From the NCBI GenBank assembly GCA_039815945.1, contig JBCBYI010000037.1, forward strand, positions 1 through 23,189: 23,189 bases of DNA, in the 5' to 3' direction. The notes beneath the pieces are model-generated. The model ran no database searches. It saw only the letters and a list, made by a program, of their open reading frames with translations, and was not told the DNA's origin. This DNA is from UBA11606 sp039815945. GTDB lineage: Bacteria > Actinomycetota > Acidimicrobiia > Acidimicrobiales > Aldehydirespiratoraceae. Shown piece by piece: positions 1 to 7,372 of the stretch (position 1 is the first letter of the stretch; every line of letters starts with the position of its first letter). The translations under genes were made by a program, and so were the position numbers.

Positions 1-132
1 CATGCCATCCGCCAGGAAGTCGGGGCGCGCTCGGGCTCCCACCGCCGCGGCCGCCTCTGCCAATGTGGCGAATTGGGAAGCTGAAAGGTTCACGACCACC
101 CTTGCGTGAGAACCGTGCTCATCTTGCGCCAC
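1..132 (-). CDS. 5' part of an unrecognised CDS running off the left edge
   Basis: Reading the minus strand from a GTG at 132 gives 44 codons without a stop to the window edge. The peptide has an alanine-rich stretch and ends ...ARPDFLADGM, and its codons become GC3-rich away from the start, as in a real coding region here. An AAACCT hexamer lies 8 nt upstream of the GTG, weakly matching the leaderless pattern seen elsewhere in the window. I do not recognise the family, and the fragment is too short to assign. It would be transcribed divergently from the SRPBCC gene. It could also be chance. Confidence 0.35.
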   Translation of the reverse strand, partial: MAQDEHGSHARVVVNLSASQFATLAEAAAAVGARARPDFLADGM

Positions 133-150
133 GCCGCGTGAGGTTTCAAG

Positions 151-183
151 TGACGTGACGGTGACGTGACGGTGACGTGAACG
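151..183. repeat. Three tandem 11-bp repeats (TGACGTGACGG)
   Basis: Units lie at 151-161, 162-172 and 173-183. The first two are identical and the third reads TGACGTGAACG. The 11-bp period is close to one helical turn, so each unit would face the same side of the DNA. The array lies between two divergent genes, about 55 nt before the SRPBCC start, which fits a cooperative protein-binding site. Replication slippage is an alternative. Confidence 0.6.
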
Positions 184-237
184 TCGTCGGCCGATCGAGA
201 ACCGCAGGCGGTCCGGCGCTAGCGTCGAGTCGACGAA

Positions 238-690
238 ATGGAGTCGCCCGTGAGCGCCAAGATCATCTCCGACAGCCGAGTGCTGCCGTTCCCCGCCGAC
301 GTCATCTTCGACGTGTTGGCCAGCCCGGCCGGCCACGTCGAGATGGACGGCTCCGGCACGGTGAGGGGGGTCGCGAGCGGCCCCGAACGCTTGCGCGAGG
401 GCGCCAAGTTCAAGATGAAGATGAAGCTCGGGATGCCGTACCAGATGTCGTCGACCGTCAAGGAGTTCGAGGAGGATCGCCGCATCGCGTGGGCGCACTT
501 CGGCGGACACCGCTGGCGCTACGAACTCGAAGCGGTCGAAGGCGGCACCAAGGTCACCGAATCGTTCGACTGGTCGACGTCGATCGCCCCCCGGTTCATC
601 GAGATGGCCGGCTACCCGAAGAAGCACAGGGACAACCTGCAAAAGACGCTGGCACGCCTCGAGGACGTCGTCGCCGCCCGTCAGGGCTGA
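238..690 (+). CDS. SRPBCC (START/polyketide cyclase-like) family protein
   Basis: A 150-residue protein of the size and pattern of single-domain SRPBCC proteins, which form a deep hydrophobic cavity for lipids or other small hydrophobic ligands. It opens with a strand of the type SRVLPFPADVIFDVLA followed by the usual 'P..v..fDvlas..' helix. Alternating strands follow, with RIAWAHFGGHRWRYELEA and GGTKVTESFDW as the late core strands, and then a C-terminal helix. Function cannot be given beyond ligand binding. The start may be ATG 238, or GTG 250, which has GGAG six bases upstream. It ends 21 nt before the convergent lipoprotein gene. Confidence 0.8.
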   Translation: MESPVSAKIISDSRVLPFPADVIFDVLASPAGHVEMDGSGTVRGVASGPERLREGAKFKMKMKLGMPYQMSSTVKEFEEDRRIAWAHFGGHRWRYELEAVEGGTKVTESFDWSTSIAPRFIEMAGYPKKHRDNLQKTLARLEDVVAARQG

Positions 691-711
691 TCCGCCGGCG
701 CCCGGTCGCGC

Positions 712-1197
712 TCAGTCGAGCCCGGGGGCGTCGGGCGAGCGTTCGGTCGCAAACGAGCGCACACGATCGACGTCGACCACCCCGCACGACAGCTTCCACG
801 TCCATGCGGTCGCGACGATGCGATCCGGCAGATCACCGGCGGCCGGCGCGATCACGAGTGCGGCCGAGGCCAGCGTCGTCAGCGGTTCGAGTTCGGCCGG
901 CTCCACCGTCGCGTCGTACTGCACCATCACCCCGCCGGCCTCGAGCAGACGGACCTGGATCTCCGGTGCGATGCTGACGTCGAGCACGCCCTCCGGTGTG
1001 GGCCCAGCGATGTGGGGACCGCTCGTCGGCGGGTCGGTCTGGTACTCGACCGCCCCCTCGCTCAGGACATGGCGTCCCGAGGCCTGATCCTCGGGTTCGC
1101 GCAGCTCGACACACGCCGACGCGGCATCGTCGCCGCCACACGCGACGACGAACAGTGAAAGGGCACAGCACCAGGCGGCGAGACGCATCGGTCCCAT
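712..1197 (-). CDS. DUF3105-type lipoprotein
   Basis: A 161-residue protein with a short hydrophobic signal peptide ending in the lipobox FVVAC (Cys20), so it should be lipid-anchored on the outer face of the membrane. The segment EYQTDPPTSGPH matches the characteristic 'Y...PPTSGPH' signature of DUF3105 proteins, whose role is unknown. Two further cysteines (near residues 29 and 138) could pair outside the cell. The start could be ATG 1197 or ATG 1188; both keep the signal peptide. It is divergent from the coiled-coil gene and convergent with the SRPBCC gene. Confidence 0.8.
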   Translation of the reverse strand: MGPMRLAAWCCALSLFVVACGGDDAASACVELREPEDQASGRHVLSEGAVEYQTDPPTSGPHIAGPTPEGVLDVSIAPEIQVRLLEAGGVMVQYDATVEPAELEPLTTLASAALVIAPAAGDLPDRIVATAWTWKLSCGVVDVDRVRSFATERSPDAPGLD

Positions 1198-1242
1198 CGT
1201 GCCCCAGATTGCGCCGGACACGGCCACGCGAGGAGCAGGCCA

Positions 1243-1248
1243 TATGAT
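1243..1248 (+). promoter_or_regulatory. -10 box TATGAT, leaderless promoter
   Basis: A near-consensus TATGAT lies 6 nt before the ATG at 1255, which places the transcription start at or within a base or two of the start codon. No Shine-Dalgarno could fit, so the mRNA is probably leaderless. No clear -35 was seen. Confidence 0.6.
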
Positions 1249-1254
1249 CGGGGG

Positions 1255-1542
1255 ATGTCCCGGGCCCAGATCGAGCGTCGCCTCCGCACCGTCAGCAAGC
1301 AGCTGCAGTCGGCGCGTGAGGATCTCGCCGTCACCGAAGAGCAGTTGATCCAGCTCGCCGACGAGGCCGACGACGCCCGGCTGCGAGCGCTCGTGTCGGA
1401 GACCCCGCTCGCCGAGAAGGAGCATCGCAAGGCGAGTCGGCACGCCGATCGCCTGCGCAAGCACCGCGACAAGCTCGCCGCCAAGATCGCGGCGCTCGAC
1501 GCCGAACAAGACGAGCTTCTCGATCGCTTCGGTGCGTCGTGA
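1255..1542 (+). CDS. Small coiled-coil protein coupled to the ANTAR regulator
   Basis: A 95-residue charged helical protein with heptad-like spacing of Leu/Ile/Val through two segments (about 2-45 and 55-92) separated by a short break near residues 46-52. It has no enzymatic motif and no membrane segment. Its TGA stop overlaps the GTG start of the response regulator (GTGA, 1539-1542), so the two are translationally coupled and probably work together. A role as partner or scaffold for the regulator is inference. I do not recognise a named family. Confidence 0.75.
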   Translation: MSRAQIERRLRTVSKQLQSAREDLAVTEEQLIQLADEADDARLRALVSETPLAEKEHRKASRHADRLRKHRDKLAAKIAALDAEQDELLDRFGAS

Positions 1543-2117
1543 GCGAGATCCGGGTCGTCGTCGCCGAAGACGAAGCAATCATCCGCATGGATCTCGTCGA
1601 GGTGCTGCGTGAGGAGGGCTACGACGTCGTGGCCGACACCGGGCGGGGCGACGACGCCGTCGCTCTCGTAACCGAACACCAGCCCGACCTCGCGCTGCTC
1701 GACGTCAAGATGCCGGGACTGACCGGCATCGAGGCCGCGAGGGAGATCACGTCGAGCACCGACACCGCCGTCGTGATGCTCACCGCCTTCAGCCAACGCG
1801 AGCTGATCCACGAGGCGAGCGACGCGGGCGCCATGGCGTACCTGGTGAAGCCCTATCAGCGCGAGGATCTCGTCCCCGCGGTCGAGTTGGCGATCGCTCG
1901 GCGTCGGGAGGCCGCGGCGCTGCGCAGCGAGCTCCAGGCCGCGGAGCAGCGCTTCGAGGAGCGCAAGACGATCGACCGTGCGAAGGGCAAGCTGATCGAC
2001 GAACACGGCCTCACCGAGGGTGATGCGTTCCAGTTCCTGCAGCGCTCCGCGATGTCGTCGCGACGCCGCATGATCGACGTCGCCCACGAGGTGCTGGCGG
2101 GCGACGCGACCCCCTGA
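1539..2117 (+). CDS. pdtaR: ANTAR-domain response regulator (PdtaR-like)
   Basis: A 192-residue protein with a CheY-like receiver in residues 3-120: acidic pair E10/D11, phospho-acceptor D55 in LLDVKMPG, T82 and K104. A helical linker follows, then an ANTAR RNA-binding domain (about 130-187) with the family pattern AKGKLIDEHGLTEGDAFQFLQ. ANTAR proteins bind paired hairpins in nascent mRNA and act as antiterminators. In mycobacteria the orthologue PdtaR is phosphorylated by the kinase PdtaS. No cognate kinase is present in the window. The position just before polA matches Rv1626 in M. tuberculosis, which supports the assignment. The GTG start overlaps the upstream stop. Confidence 0.9.
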   Translation: MSEIRVVVAEDEAIIRMDLVEVLREEGYDVVADTGRGDDAVALVTEHQPDLALLDVKMPGLTGIEAAREITSSTDTAVVMLTAFSQRELIHEASDAGAMAYLVKPYQREDLVPAVELAIARRREAAALRSELQAAEQRFEERKTIDRAKGKLIDEHGLTEGDAFQFLQRSAMSSRRRMIDVAHEVLAGDATP

Positions 2118-2126
2118 GGGCCGCGT

Positions 2127-2132
2127 TAGGGT
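2127..2132 (+). promoter_or_regulatory. -10 box TAGGGT before polA
   Basis: TAGGGT ends 8 nt before the polA ATG. The ten bases TAGGGTCGCC are identical to those before the ORF at 13376. Transcription from here would give a leaderless or nearly leaderless polA mRNA, in addition to read-through from the ANTAR gene. Confidence 0.5.
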
Positions 2133-2140
2133 CGCCCGCA

Positions 2141-4798
2141 ATGGCGACCGTGATGCTCATCGATGGAAATTCGCTCACCTACCGGGCGTTCTTCGCGCTG
2201 CCCACCGACATGGCCACCGCGTCGGGCCAGGTGACCAACGCGGTCTTCGGCTTCACGTCGATGCTCATCAACTTGATGAAGGATCACCAGCCCGACCACA
2301 TCGCGGTGGCGTTCGACCGGCCCGAGCCGACCTTCCGTCACGAGATGACGCCCACCTACAAGGCGCAGCGGGAGTCGGCGCCCGACATCCTGCGCCAGCA
2401 GATGGGCCTCGTGCGCGAGGTACTCGACGCGATGGCGATCCCCACGCTCGAAACGGTCGGCTTCGAGGCCGACGACATCATCGCCACGCTCGCCACCCAG
2501 GGCCGTGATCGCGGCGACGACGTCATCGTCGTCACCGGCGACCGCGACAGCTACCAGCTGGTCGAGGATCCCCACGTCAAGGTGCTCTACAACAAGCGCG
2601 GGGTGAGTGACTATGCGTTCTACGACGAGGCCGGCATCCTCGAACGCACCGGCGTGAAGCCGGTCGACTATGTCGAGTATGCGGCGCTGCGCGGCGACAA
2701 CTCCGACAACCTGCCCGGGGTGCCGGGCGTGGGGGAGAAGACGGCCGCCAAGTTGATCAACGAGCGGGGTGGCATCGACGGCATCTACGCCGTGCTCGAC
2801 GAGCTCACCCCGAAGCTGCGCGAGAACCTGGCGGCCAACGAGGCCAACGTCCGCAACAACGTCGAGATGATGGTGCTCGTCCGCGACGTCGAACTCGACT
2901 TTGCGCTCGACGATCTCACCCAGGGCGCACCCGACACCGACGTCATCAAGAAGCTCTTCGACTTCCTCGAGTTCCGCACGCTGTGGGATCGCCTCGCGCC
3001 GGTGCTCGGCGAGGCCGGCAGCGCTCCCGCCGAGGTGTTGGCCGCCGAGGTCACCGTCTACGAGACGCCGGCCGATGCGGCCGCTGCGTTGGCGCTCGCG
3101 AACTCCGGCTCCGACGTGCTCGCCCTGGGCGTGCCCGAGCCCGGCGTCGACGCCGGCGTGGCCTTCGTCGTCGACGGCGACGGCTCCGAGGTCGGCTTCG
3201 TGCGAGGTGACTTCCTCGACGATCCCTCGGTGCTCGACGCGTTGCGGGCGCTGCTCGGCCCCGACGGCCGACCGGTGGCGATGCACGGCGCCAAGGCGAC
3301 GATGCGCCGGCTCTACGACCACGGGGTCGACGTCCGGGATCTCTCGGTCGACACCCGGCTCGCCGCCTACCTGCTCGACCCGGCCGACAACCTCTACGAC
3401 CTCGGCGCCTTGCTCTTGCGCCACTGCGGCCTCGAGCTCCCGGAGTCGGGCCCGCCCGAGGGGCAGCTCGATCTCGAGGGTGGTGCCGTCGCGGACGAAT
3501 CCGAAGAGCCCTCGACCGCCGCCCTGGCCGTGCACCACCTCGTGATGCCGCTGCGCGAGGCGATGGCCAACCAGGGGCTGCTCAACCTCCACGATGATCT
3601 CGAGGTCCCGCTCGTTCGCGTGCTCGCCAAGATGGAGTATCGAGGCATCGGGGTCGACCCCGTCGTGCTCACCCAGATCCGCAACGAACTCGTCGCCGAG
3701 ACCGAGGCCAAGCGAGCCGCCGTGATCGAGCACGCCGGCCACGAGTTCAACGTCAACTCCACCAAGCAGCTCCGCGAGGTGCTGTTCGACGAACTCGGCC
3801 TCACCCCGCAGAAGAAGACCAAGACGGGCTACTCCACCGACGCCCAGTCGCTCGAGAAGATGCGCACCGAGCATCCCATCGTCGAAGACCTCCTCCAGTA
3901 CCGCGAGGTCGAGAAGCTCCGTTCGACCTACGGCGAGGGTCTGCTCGCCGAGGTGGGGGAGGGCGACCGCATCCGGGCGACCTTCCAGCAGACCGTCGCT
4001 CGCACCGGCCGCCTGTCGTCGGATCAGCCGAACCTCCACAACATCCCGGTCCGTTCCGAACGAGGTCGCGTCTTCCGCACGGCGTTCGTCGCCCCCGAGG
4101 GCCACAAGCTGCTGATCGCCGACTACGACCAGATCGAGCTGCGCTGCATCGCTCATCTCGCCGAGGATCCCGGCCTGATCGGCGCCTTCGAAGCAGGCGA
4201 CGACATCCACACCGCCACTGCGGCCGCGGTGTTCGACATCGCCCCCGAGGACGTCCACGTCGAGGAACGCTCGAAGGCGAAGATGGTCTCCTACGGCCTC
4301 GCCTACGGCATGGAGGCCTACGGCCTCGCCCAGCGCCTCAACATTCCGGTGCCCGAAGCGGCCGAGATCCTCGAGAGCTACTTCACGGCCTTCCCGGCGG
4401 TGAAGCAGTACATGGAGGACACCGTCGAACTCGCCCGCGAGCGCGGCTACACCGAGACGCTCTTCGGTCGCCGTCGCCAGATCCCCGAGCTGTCGTCCGG
4501 CAACCGCCAGATCCGCCAAGCCGGCGAACGTCAGGCGATGAACGCCGGTATTCAGGGGCTCGCCGCGGACATCTTCAAGGTCGCCATCGTCAATCTCGAC
4601 AAGGCACTCGAAGACGAGGGGCTCGAGAGCACGATCGTGCTCCAGGTGCACGACGAGATCATCGTCGAGGCGCCCGAGGCCGAGGTCGAGCAGGCCGGCG
4701 CGCTGATGACCGCGATCATGCGCGACGCGTACGAGCTGCGCGTACCGCTCGAGATCGATCTGCAGGTCGCCGACACCTGGGCCGACGCCAAGGGCTGA
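2141..4798 (+). CDS. polA: DNA polymerase I
   Basis: An 885-residue family A polymerase that fills gaps and removes RNA primers in replication and excision repair. Residues 1-290 form the 5'-3' exonuclease (MLIDGNSLTYRAFF, GDRDSYQLV, LRGDNSDNLPGVPGVGEKTA). Residues about 300-480 are a 3'-5' exonuclease fold in which the DxE metal-binding motif is not recognisable, so proofreading is probably lost, as in other actinobacterial PolA. The polymerase domain has motif A DYDQIELR (D661; the common Ser after Tyr is Asp here), motif B with K-x4-Y (Y718) before YG, and motif C QVHDE (H837, D838, E839). Length is normal for the family. ATG 2141 is 23 nt after the upstream stop. Confidence 0.98.
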   Translation: MATVMLIDGNSLTYRAFFALPTDMATASGQVTNAVFGFTSMLINLMKDHQPDHIAVAFDRPEPTFRHEMTPTYKAQRESAPDILRQQMGLVREVLDAMAIPTLETVGFEADDIIATLATQGRDRGDDVIVVTGDRDSYQLVEDPHVKVLYNKRGVSDYAFYDEAGILERTGVKPVDYVEYAALRGDNSDNLPGVPGVGEKTAAKLINERGGIDGIYAVLDELTPKLRENLAANEANVRNNVEMMVLVRDVELDFALDDLTQGAPDTDVIKKLFDFLEFRTLWDRLAPVLGEAGSAPAEVLAAEVTVYETPADAAAALALANSGSDVLALGVPEPGVDAGVAFVVDGDGSEVGFVRGDFLDDPSVLDALRALLGPDGRPVAMHGAKATMRRLYDHGVDVRDLSVDTRLAAYLLDPADNLYDLGALLLRHCGLELPESGPPEGQLDLEGGAVADESEEPSTAALAVHHLVMPLREAMANQGLLNLHDDLEVPLVRVLAKMEYRGIGVDPVVLTQIRNELVAETEAKRAAVIEHAGHEFNVNSTKQLREVLFDELGLTPQKKTKTGYSTDAQSLEKMRTEHPIVEDLLQYREVEKLRSTYGEGLLAEVGEGDRIRATFQQTVARTGRLSSDQPNLHNIPVRSERGRVFRTAFVAPEGHKLLIADYDQIELRCIAHLAEDPGLIGAFEAGDDIHTATAAAVFDIAPEDVHVEERSKAKMVSYGLAYGMEAYGLAQRLNIPVPEAAEILESYFTAFPAVKQYMEDTVELARERGYTETLFGRRRQIPELSSGNRQIRQAGERQAMNAGIQGLAADIFKVAIVNLDKALEDEGLESTIVLQVHDEIIVEAPEAEVEQAGALMTAIMRDAYELRVPLEIDLQVADTWADAKG

Positions 4799-4896
4799 AC
4801 ACCGCCGCGCCTTGCCCTGTGCGTCGGCGCTGTTGCGAGTGAGTGAAATGCCGCATGATCCGCCGGCGTTCGCAGGCGCTACTCGGCGCCGGGTCG

Positions 4897-4902
4897 TACG
4901 GT
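4897..4902 (+). promoter_or_regulatory. -10 box TACGGT before the deaminase gene
   Basis: TACGGT lies 6 nt before ATG 4909 and supports that ATG over the in-frame ATG at 4843. An inverted repeat GGCGC-TACTCG-GCGCC (4875-4890) sits in the -35 area. It has no T-tract and may be an operator or chance. Confidence 0.5.
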
Positions 4903-4908
4903 CGATCC

Positions 4909-5919
4909 ATGAGTTCGATGAAGGTGTCCGCTGGCCCTGACGATCCGCTGCGGCTGTTGCCGAAGGTCGAGTTGCACTGTCATGTCGAGGGCACCGCCCG
5001 GCCCGAGACCGTCGCGGAACTCGCGGCGAAGCACGGTGTTCCGCTCGGCGTCGAGCGGCCAGAGGACCTCTACGTCTACGCCGGGCTGCCCGACTTCCTC
5101 GCCGCCTTCGGCACCGTCTGCTCCGCGTTCGTCGATCGTGACGACTTCCACCGCATGGCGTACGAGGCCACCGAGGATGCCGCGGAGGCCGGCATCCGCT
5201 ACCGGGAGATGTTCGTCTCGCCCGGGTTTCATCTGGACCGAGGGATCCGGTTCGACACGCTCTGGGACGGCATCGTCGCCGGCATCGCCGATGGCGAAGC
5301 GGACTTCGGGGTCCGCACCCGGCTGATCATCGACATCGACAAGCCCAAGGGGCTCGGCCCGGCGCTCGCCGTGCTCGAGGTGGCGCGCAACCTCGACCGT
5401 GAGGTGTTGCTCGGCATCGGTGGCGACAGCAACGAGATCGGCGTCGACCACGACCAGTTCGCCCCGCTCGTGCGCGAGGCCCACAACCTCGGCTTCAAGA
5501 CCTGCTTCCACTGCGGCGAGGAGGGGCCGGCGGAGAACATCGCCGCGATGGTTGCGGCCGGCGTCGACCGCATCGATCACGGGACTCGCCTGCTCGATCT
5601 GCCCGACCTCGTCGCTCGAGTGGTCGACGAGCAGATCCCGCTGACGAGTTGTCCGAGTTCGAACGTCGAACTCGAGGTCGTGCCGACGCTTGAGGATCAT
5701 CCGTTCGCCCGCCAGTTGGCCGCCGGCGCGCTCGTGACCCTCAACAGCGACGATCCGGCGTTCTTCCGGTTTGATCTCGCCGACGAGTACGCCCGGATCG
5801 CCGCCGCTTTCGAGTTCGGCTTCGACGACATGATCGCCATCCGCGACCGGGCGGTCACCGCCGCCTGGCTCGACGACGCCGAGAAGGACGCACTCCGCCA
5901 AGCGTTCGCCGCCGCCTGA
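4909..5919 (+). CDS. Adenine/adenosine deaminase family hydrolase
   Basis: A 336-residue TIM-barrel metal-dependent deaminase of the ADA family, converting a 6-aminopurine to a 6-oxopurine plus ammonia. Zinc ligands H23 and H25 are in ELHCHVEG, H201 with catalytic E204 is in HCGE (normally HAGE), then come DHGTRLL and D281/D282 in NSDDP. The segments CPSSNVEL and NSDDPAFF resemble the adenine-deaminase branch (CP.SN, SDDPAYF; yeast Aah1 type) more than classical adenosine deaminase (CP.SS, TDDP), so adenine or a modified adenine is the likelier substrate. It is followed 10 nt later by an MFS gene, suggesting a two-gene operon. The start was chosen from the TACGGT box 6 nt upstream. Confidence 0.88.
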   Translation: MSSMKVSAGPDDPLRLLPKVELHCHVEGTARPETVAELAAKHGVPLGVERPEDLYVYAGLPDFLAAFGTVCSAFVDRDDFHRMAYEATEDAAEAGIRYREMFVSPGFHLDRGIRFDTLWDGIVAGIADGEADFGVRTRLIIDIDKPKGLGPALAVLEVARNLDREVLLGIGGDSNEIGVDHDQFAPLVREAHNLGFKTCFHCGEEGPAENIAAMVAAGVDRIDHGTRLLDLPDLVARVVDEQIPLTSCPSSNVELEVVPTLEDHPFARQLAAGALVTLNSDDPAFFRFDLADEYARIAAAFEFGFDDMIAIRDRAVTAAWLDDAEKDALRQAFAAA

Positions 5920-5929
5920 TGGCGGCCTC

Positions 5930-7372
5930 GTGACGGCATCCGCTCCGGTCGGCCGGGCGATTCGGCGGCGGGTGCTCGCCGTTGCCTGTCTCAGCGTCTT
6001 CATGATCGTGTCGTCGTTGAGCGCGCTCAACGTCGCGCTCGCCGAGATCGCCGACGGGTTCGGCGCCGACATCGACGACCTCCAGTGGATCGTCGACGCC
6101 TATGCGGTGACCTTCGCCGGACTCCTGTTGGCCGGCGGAGCGGTGGGTGACCGCATCGGGCGGCGATCCGCGATGACGGTCGGGTACGTCCTGTTCGGCA
6201 CGGCGAACCTGGCCGCCGCCTTCGCAGCATCGGTCGGCTCGGTGGTGACGTTGCGAGCCGTCGCCGGGGTGGGGGCTGCGCTGCTGATGCCGGCGTCGTT
6301 GGCGGCGGTCAGCGAGGTGTTCGACGACAACGGTCGACCCCAGGCGATCGCGGTGTGGTCGAGCATCGCAGCGGCGGGCGGTGCCTTCGGCCCGTTTCTC
6401 GGGGGTTCCCTCGTGACCGCCTGGGACTGGCCGGCGGTGTTCGCCGGAAATGCGGCCATGGCCGTCCTGGGCCTGGCCGGCACCGTGCTGTGGGTCCCTC
6501 GTCTCGCGGGTCGGCGGGTCGGGCCCTTCGACACCCTCGGCGCAGCGCTCTCGGTGGCCGCCGTCGGGTCGCTGGTCTTCTTTGCGATCGAGGGGCTGCG
6601 TCATCCGCTCGCGCCGGTGAGCATCGCCACCCTCGCCGCGACGGTGGTGCTCACGTGGGCGTTCGCCCGCCACGAGTCGAGCATCGACCATCCCCTCCTG
6701 CCGTTGGATTTGCTTCGCGACCGCAACCGGGTCGCCGGTTCGGGAACCCTCCTGCTGGCGGCGCTCGGGTTCAACGGCGTGTTCTTCGTGGGTGCGCTGC
6801 TGTTGCAGCTCGGGTGGGGAGAGTCGGGAATCGTCGCCGGCTTGCTGCTCGTGCCGATCGGGGTCGTCGAGGTCGTGATCGCCAACCTTGCGATCGGGAT
6901 CGCCCGCCGATTCGGCCTCGAGAACACGATCACCGTCGGTCTGTGCTGCATGGCGGCCGGGTACGTCGGCATGGGCTTCACCCCCGAGGGCGACCGCGGG
7001 TGGTTCGTCGTCGCCGGCATGGTGGCCGGACTCGGCAACGGCCTGACCATCCCGCTGTCGACGGAGCGGATCATGGGCACCGTCGAGCCGGCCTTCGCCG
7101 GTGCAGCTGCGTCGATCAACGACATGGCGATCGAACTGGGGGCATCGGCCGGCATCGGCCTGCTCGGCACCGTGCAGGCGGTGTGGTTCGAGTCGCAGCG
7201 GCCCGACGGAGCGACGACACGGTTGGCCGACATCGTCGACGAGTTGGACCGGTCGGCCTTCCGGGACGCGTCAGCGGCGGCCTTCGTCGTCGCAGCGATC
7301 GTCGCCATCTGTGCGATCCCGATCGCCCGCTCGACCCGCCGCCGCTCGGTGGCGACGGCGACGGTCGGCTGA
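5930..7372 (+). CDS. MFS transporter, DHA2 (EmrB/QacA-like) family
   Basis: A 480-residue integral membrane protein with many hydrophobic segments, consistent with the 14-helix DHA2 group of proton-driven drug/metabolite exporters. TM1 carries LNVALAEIADGF, followed by DDLQWIVDAYAV, both typical of this group. Motif A appears as GDRIGRR after TM2. The GTG start is 10 nt after the deaminase stop. The substrate is unknown; given the operon it may export a purine-type compound, but this is inference. Its last 102 bp overlap the 3' end of the convergent oxygenase gene. Confidence 0.9.
   Translation: MTASAPVGRAIRRRVLAVACLSVFMIVSSLSALNVALAEIADGFGADIDDLQWIVDAYAVTFAGLLLAGGAVGDRIGRRSAMTVGYVLFGTANLAAAFAASVGSVVTLRAVAGVGAALLMPASLAAVSEVFDDNGRPQAIAVWSSIAAAGGAFGPFLGGSLVTAWDWPAVFAGNAAMAVLGLAGTVLWVPRLAGRRVGPFDTLGAALSVAAVGSLVFFAIEGLRHPLAPVSIATLAATVVLTWAFARHESSIDHPLLPLDLLRDRNRVAGSGTLLLAALGFNGVFFVGALLLQLGWGESGIVAGLLLVPIGVVEVVIANLAIGIARRFGLENTITVGLCCMAAGYVGMGFTPEGDRGWFVVAGMVAGLGNGLTIPLSTERIMGTVEPAFAGAAASINDMAIELGASAGIGLLGTVQAVWFESQRPDGATTRLADIVDELDRSAFRDASAAAFVVAAIVAICAIPIARSTRRRSVATATVG

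Noticed and set aside
2126..4651. An 841-codon open frame on the minus strand opposite polA
   Set aside because: It is the mirror of GC-rich codons in polA, rich in His/Asp/Val/Arg with no domain; polA is certain.
4875..4890. GGCGC/GCGCC hairpin after polA as a terminator
   Set aside because: Only 5 bp, no T-tract, and it lies within the next gene's likely -35 region.
4843..4908. Upstream ATG for the deaminase
   Set aside because: The extra 22 residues are not family-like, and the TACGGT box 6 nt before ATG 4909 would lie inside the gene.
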